From: Gambelia wislizenii
Lineage: Eukaryota; Chordata; Lepidosauria; Squamata; Crotaphytidae
Assembly: GCA_030847615.1 (NCBI GenBank)
Contig: JAUMIR010000001.1
Location: 292,914,187-292,978,186, forward strand
DNA length: 64,000 nucleotides
Direction: 5' to 3'
Position numbers and translations under genes: made by a program. The notes below the pieces were generated by a model. That model searched no databases. It saw nothing but the letters and a program-made list of their open reading frames with translations, and had not been told where the DNA came from. Of the stretch, positions 1-11,049 are shown piece after piece (position 1 is the stretch's first letter; every line of letters starts with the position of its first letter).

Positions 1-806
1 GTACTCAATCACCTTTTTAAATGGATTTCTACACTGCAAACCCTTCAGCTTTAACCTCTTCCTCAACTGCATGTTACAAAGAGATCGTGGTGGGCAGAGA
101 GTCACCCATTCATCCCCTGCCTTTATCACCTCCTGGGTCTGATCAGGCACAGTAAAATATTCCAGCGTCTGAGCGAATGAACACACTTTTATTCCCCCCG
201 TCACAATGCACAGTAAAAAAAATGCCAGCATCTGTGTCTTTCAAAATGCCTGTCTGTCGCTGGCTTGAAATCTTCACTCTGCAGCTAAAACTCGGCTTTA
301 AGGGTTAACATTTTAAAGAGGCAAGGGGAATCCCAAGCCTCCCCTCCCCAGCCTTGATTTCAAAAGGAAAGCACTGTTCCTGCGTCTGAGCAAAAGCTCA
401 CATTCTGGGTCTTTCAAAATGCCTTCTGCTTAAAGGGTTAACATTTTTAAGAGACAGGATAAAATACCAAACCTCTGCCCCCTCTCCCCCCCACAGCCAG
501 CCAATAGCATTGCTCGTGGCATGGAACTCTAAAGGAAGTGCGTCACTGAGGTTGTGAAAACACGACTAATCGCAACCTTGATTGACAGGAAAAAAAAATC
601 CGGTTAAGCTAAACATGTGTAAACAGCAAAAGCACGGGATATAAGAGTGCGGGACCAATAAAAACTTTTGTCGTGTAAATATCAATCACGGGATCTTCCA
701 GGATTTCCTAAAGAGTGACAAAAATTGTATAAACAGCGAGGGATGGATACGGGATCAGGAAGTCACGGTAAGCCCCGCGACAAAACTTGTCGTGTAACTG
801 GCACCC
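1..806. mobile_element. Right part of an unidentified DNA transposon
   Basis: The right end reads, on the minus strand, 'GGGTGCCAGTTACACGACAA', close to the end of the element at 34930-35793 (GGGCTCAGTTACACGGCAG). The motif TTGTCGTGTAA near the end (785-797) has a near copy about 120 bp inside (667-680), as subterminal repeats often do. No matching left end is visible, so the element probably starts before the window. No coding capacity is recognisable. Moderate that this is a transposon end, low on extent. Confidence 0.4.
166..465. repeat. Imperfect direct duplication
   Basis: Two diverged copies of one block lie at about 166-326 and 383-465. Both begin with 'cgtctgagc', share 'tctttcaaaatgcct' in the middle and close with 'taaagggttaacatttt' followed by a purine run. 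The second copy is about half as long, so one copy has an indel. It lies inside the putative transposon. Confidence 0.6.
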
Positions 807-1605
807 TCAAGATTCTGACAAGGAACTGCCTCAGGAAATCCCATAATACTGATCCTATTCACAGAAACCTGGCAGGAAACATATACAAAGAATATAATAC
901 CTTGCCAACCCAAGTAATGCTGGTTCTTTATTACAGTTGAGACCATAAAGCTGTTACGTCCAGGCCAGGCCAGCAGCAAGGCAAATCCTTACGAATCTAC
1001 AGGAATTCATGGGCAGGACAACACCACAACAAAGATGTTTAGAGATTTCCTGTTGGTTTATATTTGGGCATAGTGAGTTAATTAGATGCTCTCTCCTTAA
1101 ATGACTCCAGAGTCCAGGGTCAATCACATTGCCTTGGAGGCTGAAATTGTGCAAAGGCCTGCATTAAGAACTCTGTCAAGGAATGGTACAGAACCTAGAT
1201 AATAAACCAGTTAAGATACGAATGCTTCTCTGTTAAAATTGAAATTGATAGGCAACAGACTGGTGATATCGTAACGGGTTGATAGAAGACATTTTGCAGC
1301 CTGAATCACAAAAGGTATCCTCTCCTTAAAGTCAGGGGGATAGTATCCAAAGCCAGCCAAGGTATCAGTAGTAGTAATGTTTATTGTAGTCACAGACCAA
1401 AAAATATACTATAGAAGTTAAAAAGGAACAGCCAGCGAAAAGATAATCCATTTATACAATTACTGTACAAGCTTAATAAAACATCAGGATCTTTACTTTT
1501 CTTATGCCTAAACTGCATTAAGATGGGGGGGAAGCACACCTGGACACTCCTTCAGAAATTAAGGAAGATGAATCTTCAAGTTATTCAAGCCTAGTTATTT
1601 TAGTA
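807..1605. other. No recognised feature
   Basis: AT-rich sequence with only short, unsupported open frames. I see no repeat family, splice-flanked exon or RNA gene. Confidence 0.5.
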
Positions 1606-1856
1606 CAGTAGGACCCCCCATATCGGGGGGGGGGATTGATTCCAGGTCCCACCGTGGATAACGAAATCTGCAGATAATAGTGAACGCCATTGAAAATAAT
1701 GGGACTTCCAGTTTAAAATACAGTAGAGTTGTCTTGGAGGACCTAGAAAATGGCTAGAGAGGACACATTTTCTAGGAAGACTCTATGGTAGCTGTGCTGA
1801 AACTGTGGATAATTGAATCAGTGGGTAATGAATCAGCGGATACAGGGGTCCTACTG
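1606..1856. mobile_element. Tigger-like MITE, TA target duplication
   Basis: The ends are inverted (CAGTAGGACCCCC on the left, GGGGTCCTACTG on the right) and TA flanks both sides, the target duplication of the Tc1/mariner-pogo (Tigger) superfamily. The body starts with the usual Tigger-like phrase about 'gattccaggtcccaccgtgg'. At 251 bp it cannot encode a transposase, so it is non-autonomous. Confidence 0.8.
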
Positions 1857-2475
1857 TATGTGATGCAGAAAATCCCATAAGCACCTCTTTCTAGTACTGC
1901 AAAAACACAATTACAAAGCAAATAACTTAATATTTGTTGGTATTTTACGGCACCCCAAATCTGCTGCCTGAGACCAGAATCCTGCTAGTACAACCAGGGT
2001 CATGCAGTGGGCCCAAGGAAAGGCAGATAAAATCTGTCAGCTCCTAGTGGCCCTTTGCCTGGTTTCCTTCAGGGTAACAATGCCTACTGGCCCCTTTCTT
2101 CCTGCCCCCCCCCCTCCACTGCATACTTCTGCTAGCAAAGGGCACCAGCATAATTCTGCCTAATGCTAATGCTACCCTGATCATAACTATGGGTATAAAC
2201 TAGGTGTCAATGGGCACATTCTCAGAGTTCCAGGTACTGTTTGAGTATTCCTTATCCAGAAATCTGAAATACTCCAGAATCCAAAATTGTCCACATGGGT
2301 AGCTGAGATAGTGTCACCTTCATTTTCTGATGGTTCAGTATACACACACTTTGTTTCATGCACAAAATTATTTTTTAAATTGTGTATAAAATTACCTTCA
2401 GGCTATGTATATAAGGTGTATATGAAACATAAATGAATTTCATGTTTAGACTTGGGCCCCATCTCCAAGACACCT
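1857..2475. other. No recognised feature
   Basis: Unassigned AT-rich sequence with a short C-run near 2107. No repeat boundary or coding signal is seen. Confidence 0.5.
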
Positions 2476-2626
2476 CTGTTATGTACATTTGGACCCCCAT
2501 ATCCACAGGGGTTTGGTTCCTGGACTTACCGTGGATACTGGAAACCACAGATAACAGGAAACTCTATTAAAATAAAGACTTTCGGTACAAACATACCATG
2601 GAGTTGTGTTGGAGGACCTAGAAGTA
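2476..2626 (+). mobile_element. Tigger-like MITE fragment
   Basis: Carries 'ggacccccatatccacagg' and, further on, 'gagttgtgttggaggacctagaa', both matching the left half of the MITE at 1606. The right terminal repeat is missing, so this is a truncated, older copy. Confidence 0.65.
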
Positions 2627-3074
2627 TTTATGGTATTAAGTCAATCTTGTTGCAGGGAATTCTGCAAAAACAAAATTATCTGTCAAGTTATATAACTAAC
2701 ATTCAGAAAGAAAGTAGGTTATAAGTTACAGAGGTATAGGTGGGTGGAACGCAGCACCAGAGTACAAAACGTGAGGATGATAACACTATTTCACATTAAA
2801 ACTAAAGGAATGCATCTTCTAAAAAGTCAGAGTTCCTGTGATCTGTGACAGCCTTTTAAGACTAGAGTAAAGCTAGCAAAACAACATGAAACTGAAAGAA
2901 AGGGAAATTAAAGCTTCGCAAATAAAAAAGACCAGTTTTATGTTGCTGACTTCCTTTTCTACATTTTTATCTACCCATCTCCCTCTTGGCCTTGTCAGAC
3001 TCACTAGCATATGTCTGTGTGGATAGGCTTTTATTTTTTTTTAAGGCTTTCTTTTTTTAAACAGATTTTTTGTA
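2627..3074. other. No recognised feature
   Basis: AT-rich sequence with poly-T runs near 3030-3060. Nothing recognisable. Confidence 0.5.
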
Positions 3075-3304
3075 TAGTTGTCCCTTCATATTCCCTGGGG
3101 TTTGGTTCCAGGACCACCCGTGAATACCCAAATCCATGAATACTCAAGTCCCATTATATGCAGTGGCATAGCAAAATGGTGTCCCTTATACAAGATGGCA
3201 AAATCAAGGTTTGCTTTTTGGATTGTTATTTTTAAAAGAATATTTTCAAGCTGTGAATACTTAAATCCATGGATACCAAATCCGTGAATATGGAGGGACA
3301 ATTG
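3075..3304. mobile_element. Tigger-like MITE, second subfamily
   Basis: Terminal inverted repeats (AGTTGTCCCTTCATATTC and its partner ending GAGGGACAATTG) with TA on both sides. The interior ('gtggcatagcaaaatggtgtccc') reappears inverted in the element at 29850-30079, so the two are one subfamily. Non-autonomous, 230 bp. Confidence 0.8.
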
Positions 3305-3896
3305 TACTCTTGATTGCTGTTGAAGGTTTAGTTTTAACTTTGCTTTTATTTTTAAACTCCATGTCCCATCTGGGAAAACAATGCATCAGTGAGGCAGAAC
3401 TTGGAAAAGTTACTTTTTTGGGACCACAATTCCAAGAATCTTCCAATCAGCATGCCAGCTTTTTCAAGCTCTCATTTTTAAAAATGAGGGCATGGTTGGA
3501 TGCATTTAATTCCCAGTTACTTCCTGCCACGTTGCACCAGCTTGTGTCAGCTTTCTGAATCAGAGGCACAAAATGTCAGCTGCTGAGGGCAGCAGGCCTG
3601 CTACTGGTGGGTCTACCATCTGCAGGGTAAATCAGAGATTTGCTCTTTTATAGAGGCCACTTTAGGGCTGAACAAAGGCAAGGGCCATCAAACTTGTTGG
3701 AAAGAGGGAAGTGAAGTGGTTACCTGTCTCTTTTAGAACAACTGCCTGTCTTTTTTTAAAATGGGAGAGGAGATGGAGGGAAATAGGAAGTGGCCATTTT
3801 AATTATAGAGGGATGTCCCTTGTAACTGTATGTAGGGTGTGGGAAGCAGTTCCATCACTGTGGGATAGGGAAACGCAGCATATTTAGGACTTTTTG
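3305..3896. other. Mostly unassigned; short shared repeat
   Basis: The phrase 'cttggaaaagttac' with a following 'ttttgggac' at about 3399-3425 recurs near 25255, marking an interspersed repeat I cannot name. The rest is unassigned. Confidence 0.4.
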
Positions 3897-4122
3897 GGAG
3901 AAGAACGGGGCTGTCGTGCTTACACAGTCCCGTTTCAGACAGCCCCGTCCTCCTCCATCCTCCTCCCGACCTTCCCCTGTCAATAAAAAGTGGCACCTGC
4001 AGCACGGGGGAAGGTTGGGAGGACAGAGGAGGATGGGGCTGTCTGAAATGATGCTCTGTAAGTGAAACAGCCCTGTTCTTCTCCCGACCTCCTTGGGGGT
4101 TCCCCCCCATCTGAAAAAGTCC
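3897..4122. mobile_element. Palindromic MITE, GGACTTTTT ends
   Basis: The ends are GGACTTTTT and AAAAAGTCC and the two arms are imperfect reverse complements over roughly 100 bp, with a short loop around 'tcaataaaaagtggcacc'. Flanks are TTA on the left and ATA on the right, an imperfect 3-bp duplication. It shares its terminus with the perfectly flanked copy at 37624. No coding capacity. Confidence 0.65.
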
Positions 4123-5694
4123 ATACTCTGTGAGGTGTGATTGATGCTTAAGTGTCATGCTAATGGCATTATCAGGGCCTGCCCCCTTTTTAACATCATG
4201 CTTGTAACATTGACAGGGCCTGCCCCCTGTGGTACAACAAGGGGTGGTTCCCAGGTCTCAGGTTGTGACCCTCAAATCTCAGGGCCTGGGAATGTTCTGA
4301 CATGGCAATCCTATTCTCAGGCCTCTCCACACTCATCATGTTAAATAAACCCTTAAAAACTGAGCATGTGTATTCACACACAGTAGTCCTCTGGTGGGTA
4401 TATTCCATCGCCCAGGGCATAGCTGCCATTGGACCAATGAGGGCATAGCTTCTGGGCTTCCAGCCAACAGGTTCTTCCTTCCACCTCCTGTCCTACTATC
4501 AGTCCTTGCCCCGACATACAAGATGGTGTATGCTATTCTTGGGGGTTCTTTTGCACTTCTTGCCAGGATGCCCTGTGTGCTAAGCTATGCCCCTGTCAAC
4601 ACGACACCTTTTACTGGTAATAATAGAACAGGGATGTCATTAACATTTAGGCTGGTATCCTACATCTCTTCTAGAACCTCTTCTTAGGGGAATTTGAGCA
4701 TGTGCAAGATGCCAACAAGATTTTAGCCATTGTGTAAACACCTGACAGCATCCTGAACCATCACAGAGGAAAGACTGTTCCAACAGGCTTTCTAGATTAG
4801 AAGCAACCACAGTTAATGTATGTTAAATAATAGTAGTGTCTGAAGCTTTAATCTAAGTCCTGCTTGTTGTTCCTGAAATGAAAGCATCATGGTGATCTTT
4901 CCCATTTATTTTCTCTTGTAGACTTGTCTCAGTCTGCCTAAAGGCTTATGAAAAATGACTGATTAGCTCAGGGTTGGTCAAAATGCTGAGACTGCAGTTT
5001 ATATGAATTGCGTTTATCTCTTCAGTCCAGTCAGTCTAGGTCATTCTCTGTCACACACGCAATCATTCATTTTTCCACAGTTTCCCCCCTCCCCATTTGA
5101 AAACATGCTGGTATGATTGTATAGGGTTGTTACAATTATCCCTGACTGTATGTAATCAACAAGTCAGATGATATAAAGTTGGAATAAGGACCAGAGGGGA
5201 GAAAATTGAGGGAGAACTTTCTCCCCACTTTTTGGAAGTTTTTTTTTCTGGATTCTTAATTTTTTAAAAAAAATAGATTATGGAATATTTTCTTTTGGAA
5301 TGAGGAATAAAATTATTAAGACAAAGTCTTGACATATTTACTCCCCCCACCCCATATCTTTTCTAAAAACTGTGTAGAAGGGAGACTTTTATTTAGAACT
5401 TTGTACAGGATTAGATGATTATAATTCCTGGTCCTAGTTTCCTTTTCTCAGTTCTTTTTATGGGAATGAGTGCATTGTCTGCTTGACACTATGGAGAACT
5501 GGTGGAGACAAAATAATTTTCCTTATTGAACTAATGTTGATGGTTTCTTCTGTTTTCATTGGGCTTTGTTTTTTGCGTGCTCCTCAAACTGGCAAAACCA
5601 GAGGTTTCTTATCTGGAGCTTCTTGAAGTTCAGGACCTTGTAACACCATTTGTAACAAAAAATAAAGGCAGGAATCTTGAATGGGATTTGTGTG
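4123..5694. other. No recognised feature
   Basis: The phrase 'cagggcctgcccc' occurs twice near 4172 and 4215 and again near 22861, hinting at an old repeat. No coding exon, RNA gene or further boundary is visible. Confidence 0.45.
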
Positions 5695-5940
5695 TGTGTA
5701 AGGCCTAAATACCCTAAAGGCACCAGATCCCACCTGATCTTGGAAGCTAAGCAGGGTCAGCTCTGCTTAATACTTGGATGGGAGACTGTCCATGAATACC
5801 AGGTGCTATAGGCTATATTTCAGAGAAAGGAACTGGAAAAGCCACCTCTGAGTATTCTTTGCCTAAGAAAACGCTATGAAATTAATGGGGTCACTGTAAG
5901 TTGACAGGCAACTTGAAGGCACATACACATATGCACACAC
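5695..5940 (+). mobile_element. 5S rRNA-derived SINE
   Basis: The first ~115 bp follow vertebrate 5S rRNA closely: 'ggaagctaagcagggtcag', 'tacttggatgggagac' and 'aataccaggtgcta' appear in the right order and spacing, including the internal Pol III control region. It is followed by a body ending in 'aacttgaaggcacatacaca', which matches the BovB 3' tail. This is the structure of the 5S-Sauria type of SINE, not a functional 5S gene. Confidence 0.85.
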
Positions 5941-5980
5941 AAGCACTGTAGTTATGGTGTTATGCAATGAATCCCATCCC

Positions 5981-6583
5981 GGGCTTGTCTACACTGCCAG
6001 GAAACTGTGAACCTGCCTTGTAGCTGCCGCAAATGTTTTTGATCTGCAGTAACTGCCTAAATGCCACCCTAACCGGGGCTTGTCCAATGGGAAATTGGAG
6101 TATCCCACCACACTGTAATAGTAGATGAACTATTGCAGCAGTGTAAAAGGGCAGTCCTACACACTGGTCACTTGTCCTATACATCATATGCTTTCTGGCC
6201 ACACAGCCGGGGCTGTTTCGTCCCCCTCCCCCCATTCACTTGTGCACGTGAATATACATTATCCCAGAGTACTGTTTTACTGCATAAGTGGAGATATGCT
6301 TATACAGATATGTGCACAATTGAAAAATAAAATATTTTAAAATGCTGCACGCTGGTAGAATGGAGTCCCATCCACCAGAAGCCCCAGCCTGGGCTTTGCA
6401 GCAAAGGCAACCCACAGCTGCCAAACAGCCAATAATCCGGGGTTTCCCCTGAAATGCAGAGCAAACTACAAATCTTTTAGACCCAGATTTTCCTGCAACC
6501 CCCCCAATGAAGCTGCAAATTGTCAGGAACATTGCGTGGCAACTGCACAGCAAAAATATTTTTTGTCAGTGGAGACAAGCCCC
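5981..6583. mobile_element. DNA transposon, GGGCTTGTCT ends
   Basis: Inverted ends GGGCTTGTCTACACTG and CAGTGGAGACAAGCCC delimit about 600 bp without coding capacity. The same terminal motif bounds the elements at 38056-38543 and, more diverged, 17020-17587. A target duplication is not clear here (CCC versus CCT). Confidence 0.6.
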
Positions 6584-6912
6584 CTGATCCCACCAATTCT
6601 CACTTACCAGGAAGCAGCTGCTGTAATCGATGGGGGTTTGTTTCCTTCTTGACTGGAAAGCAACTAACTGGCTCATGTGACTGATCTCTGGTGTGACAGC
6701 TAGAAACAGGACCCTTCTTGCAATTTCCCCTTATGCTGGAGATGGCTCACACAAGAGGGTAGGGTGGGAATGTCATCCAACTGCTTCTCAATCGACAGTG
6801 GAACAGATTGCAGTGACTTCTTCCTGGTACATGGGGACTGGGAGAATTTTACAGTCCCTATGTAGCCCTTAAACTAGATACTTTAACTAGCTGCTAGCTA
6901 AACTAGGGGCTA
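6584..6912 (+). repeat. Unnamed interspersed repeat, copy 1
   Basis: Homologous by eye to 24830-25150: both contain 'ccaccaat' followed by 'acttac' and 'agcagct', then a 'gatctc' block, and both end near a 'tagct'-rich inverted motif. Probably a DNA element remnant; the family is unknown. Confidence 0.45.
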
Positions 6913-6914
6913 TA

Positions 6915-7270
6915 CAGTAGGACCCCTGTAGTCATGGGAGATTGGTTCCAGGTCCCACCACGGATGGAGAAATCTGCGGATAATAGCAAATGCCATCCAG
7001 CACCACACCGCTACCAAAGGAGCCCTCCACATCCCTTCCACCTTTGCCTCCGCAGTCGCCACTGCTGCAACAGGAGTCTCCCAGGGAAACGGATGGAGCA
7101 GGTGAAATCCCTCCCCCTCCCTTTGCCTTTCACCTCCGCAATTGCCATGGGCAGCGACAGGAGCCCTTCCAGGGGAATGGATGGGGCAGGCAAGATTCCC
7201 CCCCCCATCATCATCAACCACAATAATTGAATCTGTGGTTGGCAAATCAGCAGATATGTGGGTGCTACTA
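6915..7270. mobile_element. Tigger-like MITE with GC-rich insert
   Basis: CAGTAGGACCCC on the left and GGGTGCTACTA on the right, with TA on both sides. The termini match the element at 1606, but the centre (about 6995-7210) is a C-rich segment absent from that copy. Open frames here reflect that composition and are not genes. Confidence 0.75.
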
Positions 7271-7385
7271 TATTGGAATCATGAATATATAAGAGTCATG
7301 AGTATGTAACTGTAGGTTCCACATTCATAACTGCCAGAAGATTCCAGATAGAAACTTTAAAAGTTCAACCTGTAGTCATATTTCA

Positions 7386-8380
7386 AGTAAATGACCACAG
7401 AGGATTTACACAAATTCAATGTAGACGATGAGGAAATTGAAATAGTTAAAGACTTCCTATACCTTGGAACAATCACTGATCAGAATGGAAATTGCAGTCA
7501 AGAAATCAGAAGACTAGGACTGGGAAGGGCAGCTATGGAAAAAAGTAGACAAGATCCTGAAGTGCAAAGATATATAACTGAACACTAAAGTCAGGATTGT
7601 CACGGCTGTTGTAATTCATCACTATGTATGGGTGCGAGAGCTGGACAGTGAAGAAAGCTGATAAGAAAATCAACTCATTTGAAATGTGGTGCTGGAGAAG
7701 AGTTCTGTGGATACCATGGACTGCTAAAAAGACAAATAAATGGGTCCTAAAGCAAATGAAGTCTAAAGTCTCCCTAGAAGCCCAAGATGACTAACCTGTT
7801 GTACTTTGGACACATCATGAGAAGACACAACTCACTAGAAAAGACAAGAATGCTTGGAAATGTACAAAGCAGTAGGAAAAGAGGAAGACTGCATTCCAGA
7901 TGGATAGACTAAGGAGATTTTCAGACGCCTCTTTCAGCCTCTTGCCGCAGAAGCAGCCTCCGGAGCAGTAACGAGGCTGCTGCGTGGCAAGGGGTCCATT
8001 TTGGACGAGGCTGTTTCTCTCTTGGCGTTGTCCGTGACTGTTGCAGCTAGCATTGGAAGCGGCCGCGCTGTTTTTCACTCACGGAAGTTGTCCGTAAGTA
8101 AAAAACAGCGCGGCCGCCTCCAATGCTAGCCGCAACAGTCACGGACAATGCCGAGAGAGAAACGGCGCCATCCAAAATGGACCCCTTGCTGCTCAGCAGC
8201 CTCGTTACTGCTCCAGAGGCTGCTTGCACGGCAAGAGGCTGAAAAAGGCGTCTGAAAATCTCCTCAGTCAAAGACGACACAGCCCAGAGTCTATAAGGTC
8301 TAACAACAGTTGTTGATGACAGGGTGCCTTGGAGGTGCCTCGTTCATAGCATTGCCAGAAGTTGAGGTTGACCTGAGGGC
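7386..8380 (+). pseudogene. BovB (RTE) LINE ORF2 C-terminus, broken
   Basis: RTE-clade LINEs encode one protein with an endonuclease and a reverse transcriptase. Only the region after the catalytic domain is present. The frame opens with 'TTEDLHKFNVDDEEIEIVKD' and 'FLYLG', typical of BovB; further on the sequence encodes pieces such as 'YGCESWTVKKA', 'SFEMWCWRRVL' and 'PWTAKKTNKW', split over several frames by indels. The copy is 5' truncated and interrupted by a palindromic MITE at 7913-8263. Coding and tail sequence resume at 8267 and run to the solo LTR. BovB tails match those of the SINEs in this window. Confidence 0.85.
7913..8263. mobile_element. Palindromic MITE inside BovB
   Basis: Two arms of about 160 bp are near-perfect reverse complements around a small loop at about 8085-8100. 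Ends are GGAGATTTTCAGACGCC and GGCGTCTGAAAATCTCC, and both arms carry a GCGGCCGC site. Flanks are TAA and TCA, consistent with a 3-bp duplication at the 'gactcagtc' site of BovB with one change. The element is CpG-rich compared with its surroundings and lacks coding capacity. Confidence 0.85.
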
Positions 8381-8986
8381 TGTGAGACCCTGCTCTTCTG
8401 ACTCGGAACATGAGCTAGAGGAAGAGAGAGCTTCAGAGCAGAATTTGCAGCAGGGAGTGGAGACAACAGCACCCAACCCCTCAGAAATAGCAGAAGGGGA
8501 CAGAGCAGATAACCCAGACCTGGCAGAAAGGCCTGGCTCCTCAGATGAAGAGACCTTAGACCCAGTTGTACCCACTTTTCAGGAAATGCCAACATCAAAG
8601 GGAAGAGGAACAGAAATCTTGGCATATTGATGAAAGACACCGGCTTATCAGAGAACAGCTGTGCAGTCTCTGAATCAGTATAAATCAGGAACAGCTGCTC
8701 TGCCAATTTGTTGGATTTTATCTGACTGCATTGGTGGGAAACCTCTGCTCCTGACTGCTCATGTTGCCTTGCCTGGACTTTGACCTTTGGACTGTACCGG
8801 ACCCCTGCTCATTGTGACCCTGGACTATCAGACTGGTAAACTGGACTATTCTCTGGCTTTTGTGGACTTGTTCTGTTACCTAGATATTTTGTCCTACCAT
8901 TGTAATTCTGTTTGACTGTGAGTTCTGGACAGACTGCCACACTGTTATCTGCTAATAGCACCTCGCCTTGGCTGGTTTCCTAGACA
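8381..8986. mobile_element. Solo LTR with 5-bp duplication AGGGC
   Basis: Begins TGTGAGACCC and ends TAGACA, so it has TG...CA ends, and is flanked on both sides by AGGGC (8376-8380 and 8987-8991). It sits in the BovB tail, which continues as an A/C-rich 'aaaacaacaaa' after it. A TATA-like 'tataaat' lies at 8679. The Glu/Ser-rich open frame at 8310-8630 lies largely within the LTR and is not a gene. A 5-bp duplication suits Gypsy-type or some retroviral elements; the family is not identified. Confidence 0.75.
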
Positions 8987-8991
8987 AGGGC

Positions 8992-9012
8992 AGTTAAAAA
9001 CAACAAATACTT
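8992..9012 (+). mobile_element. BovB 3' tail remnant
   Basis: Short 'aaaacaacaaa' stretch that joins to the BovB sequence before 8376 once the LTR and one copy of its duplication are removed. It is the expected BovB end. Confidence 0.55.
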
Positions 9013-9452
9013 TTCATATATCATACATGATAATTTTACACCAAACCAAGATATATAAAAGGCATTTTATGTTCCTAAAATAATAAAGTGACCTTCAACC
9101 TATAAAGGGGTTAATATTGCGTATTTCAATTTTTCAAAAAAAATCCACTTTTTTTAGACAAATTCCTGCATCCCCCCCTCAACTTCCAGTATATTCCAAG
9201 GCGTCAAAAAATTTCAAGAAGTTTTATATTTCTAATAGGGACCTGTAGACCTCCAAATATTGCTAGACTGTAAGTCTGATCATTGGCTATAAAGGCTCAG
9301 GTTGAAGGTGTTGGAGGACAGCAACAACTGAATGGCCATCAAATCCCCATTCCTGGCACAGTTTGTTGGTAAATGACATAAAAAGCAAAAGGGTTTGTTG
9401 TAGCCATCTTGACTGAGCAGTTTGTGTAATTCAAGAAGAAACAGTTTTGTGG
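9013..9452. other. No recognised feature
   Basis: Unassigned AT-rich sequence; the open frames are short and lack family resemblance. Confidence 0.5.
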
Positions 9453-10371
9453 TGTTACCTGCTCTGACACCCCTCCCCCACTCATCTAGTAATTCAATAA
9501 TTGGCAATATTCCATAAATTGGCTTATTATTGCCACTCCACGTGGTTGGCAGTAGGCCAGTGATTTCCAAACACAAGGAATCAAGGTTTGCTCAGAAAAC
9601 CTAAGAGAATAGCCAGCTAAAATTCCTAAAAGACCCAGGTGAGAATTATGTGAAAACCCCTGGAACTGATAGGTTAGGGAGATAATGGGCTAATTCTTCC
9701 TGGGCATCTCTGGAAATGAGTCATTCAGCAATCCCATTAAGGTAACTGGACACTCTTTGCTTGCAAAACTGGCTTTTCCTAGCACCCTTTCCTAAACAGT
9801 AGAGATTTGCCTAAGACCCATCAGTTTTAATGATTGAGTCATTGGCGATCCTTAACACATCTGGACAATCCATTGTTGAATCCTGGGAAACTCTGGAAGA
9901 CATTTATTCCACTCAAACTCACCCCTTCAAGGGAATGTTTGAATATAAATATCACCCTTAAACATAGCCAAAGTGTGCAAAGAGTTTCTTCCTCCCATCA
10001 CTCCGTCAGTCTGTGTCACCAGGGTTGCAGCTTCTACACGAATCTGTGCTCGTTGGACAGGTATAATATAGCCTATCATCCCAAACTCTAATCCTCTATC
10101 CCAATACTTTGTACTTTCTTTGTTAGTCTTGTGTAACTGCTTGAAGCCTGAGTGTACAAGTATGTGTGTTTCCTTGATTTTTTTTTTTAATAAAAACCAT
10201 TTTTATTTCATCCCCTGGCTTGGAGTGTCCTCAGTTACTACAGGTATACATAGATCAAAAGATCCCACTGTCACCCAACCTCTTGCTGCCATCTTGAGAT
10301 AATTAGAATTCTCCATATTAAGATTTGGACACTAGTGGGCTTCCCACAGACCCCACGCAATTCGGGTAACC
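9453..10371 (+). mobile_element. LTR (TGTTACC...GGTAAC family)
   Basis: About 919 bp bounded by TGTTACC and GGTAACc, inverted as in LTR ends. It is collinear with the LTR at 34680-36477 over its whole length, with shared phrases such as 'ggaatcaaggtttgctcag'. A polyadenylation signal AATAAA is at 10189. Flanks GTGG and CTGG differ at one base, compatible with a decayed 4-bp duplication. No internal retroviral sequence adjoins, so this is probably a solo LTR. Confidence 0.7.
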
Positions 10372-10955
10372 CTGGAACAGGCCCTCTCCCAATGTTGTTT
10401 CTGTCAGTCATTTCACTGCTTCTTCAGCATGTTCACTGGGGCTTTAGTCTCATTTGACTCTGTGGGACTGTACTTGTGTTTAAAAAGGCACAGGCTTGCA
10501 CTGTGAATTTCCAATTCCAACTCCCGCAGCCCTCCTTCCCATAGCATGAGGCACCTTTTAAACCTCTATAGCATCTCAGGACTTCTTGCCAGATATGTAA
10601 ACCAGAACCCTCTATCACGGTGTAAGTGACATAACTTATGTATACTTAGCTATGTAGTAGAGGGGCTAAGAAACCTATTAGTGAATTGCAAAGATGTGTG
10701 ATGGCACACTGGTAGGAGTCAGCATCTCAATGCACAATAGGCTTGATGCATAATAGGAGCAAAGTGCGTCAGTCCCAATGTGCATCAGTCCAGTTGTACA
10801 TCAGCTCCAATGCTCATGGGTCACTTTGCCAGTTTCTGGAGATGGACGTTACAGAACTGCCCAATTCTAATTCCTGCAGACATAAGTCCACTTACAAAGA
10901 TGTAGGTCCCCCAACAGGATTCCAGCCATTTTAAAAACATTTTTTAATGAAAGTA
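10372..10955. other. No recognised feature
   Basis: Unassigned. A few 'agtcccaatgtgcatcagtc' style short direct repeats lie at 10765-10820. Confidence 0.45.
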
Positions 10956-11045
10956 CAGTCAGCCCTCTGTATCCATGGATTTGACATCCATGGATTCCAC
11001 CATCCACAGTTTGAAAATATATATTTTTAAAATTCTCCTTCCTGG
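10956..11045 (+). mobile_element. Tigger-like element fragment
   Basis: Begins CAGTCAGCCCTCTGTATCC after a TA, followed by 'atccatggatt' repeats and 'cagtttgaaaatata', a typical Tigger-like left end. The right terminus is not found. Confidence 0.6.
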
Positions 11046-11049
11046 CTTC

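Noticed and set aside
5700..5815. A 5S ribosomal RNA gene
   Set aside because: The 5S-like part has many substitutions, is fused to a SINE body with a BovB tail, and recurs in the same form at 26525-26762.
8310..8630. Acidic Glu/Ser-rich 106-codon frame resembling a host regulatory protein
   Set aside because: It straddles the BovB tail and the start of a solo LTR with exact 5-bp duplication, so it is not a gene.
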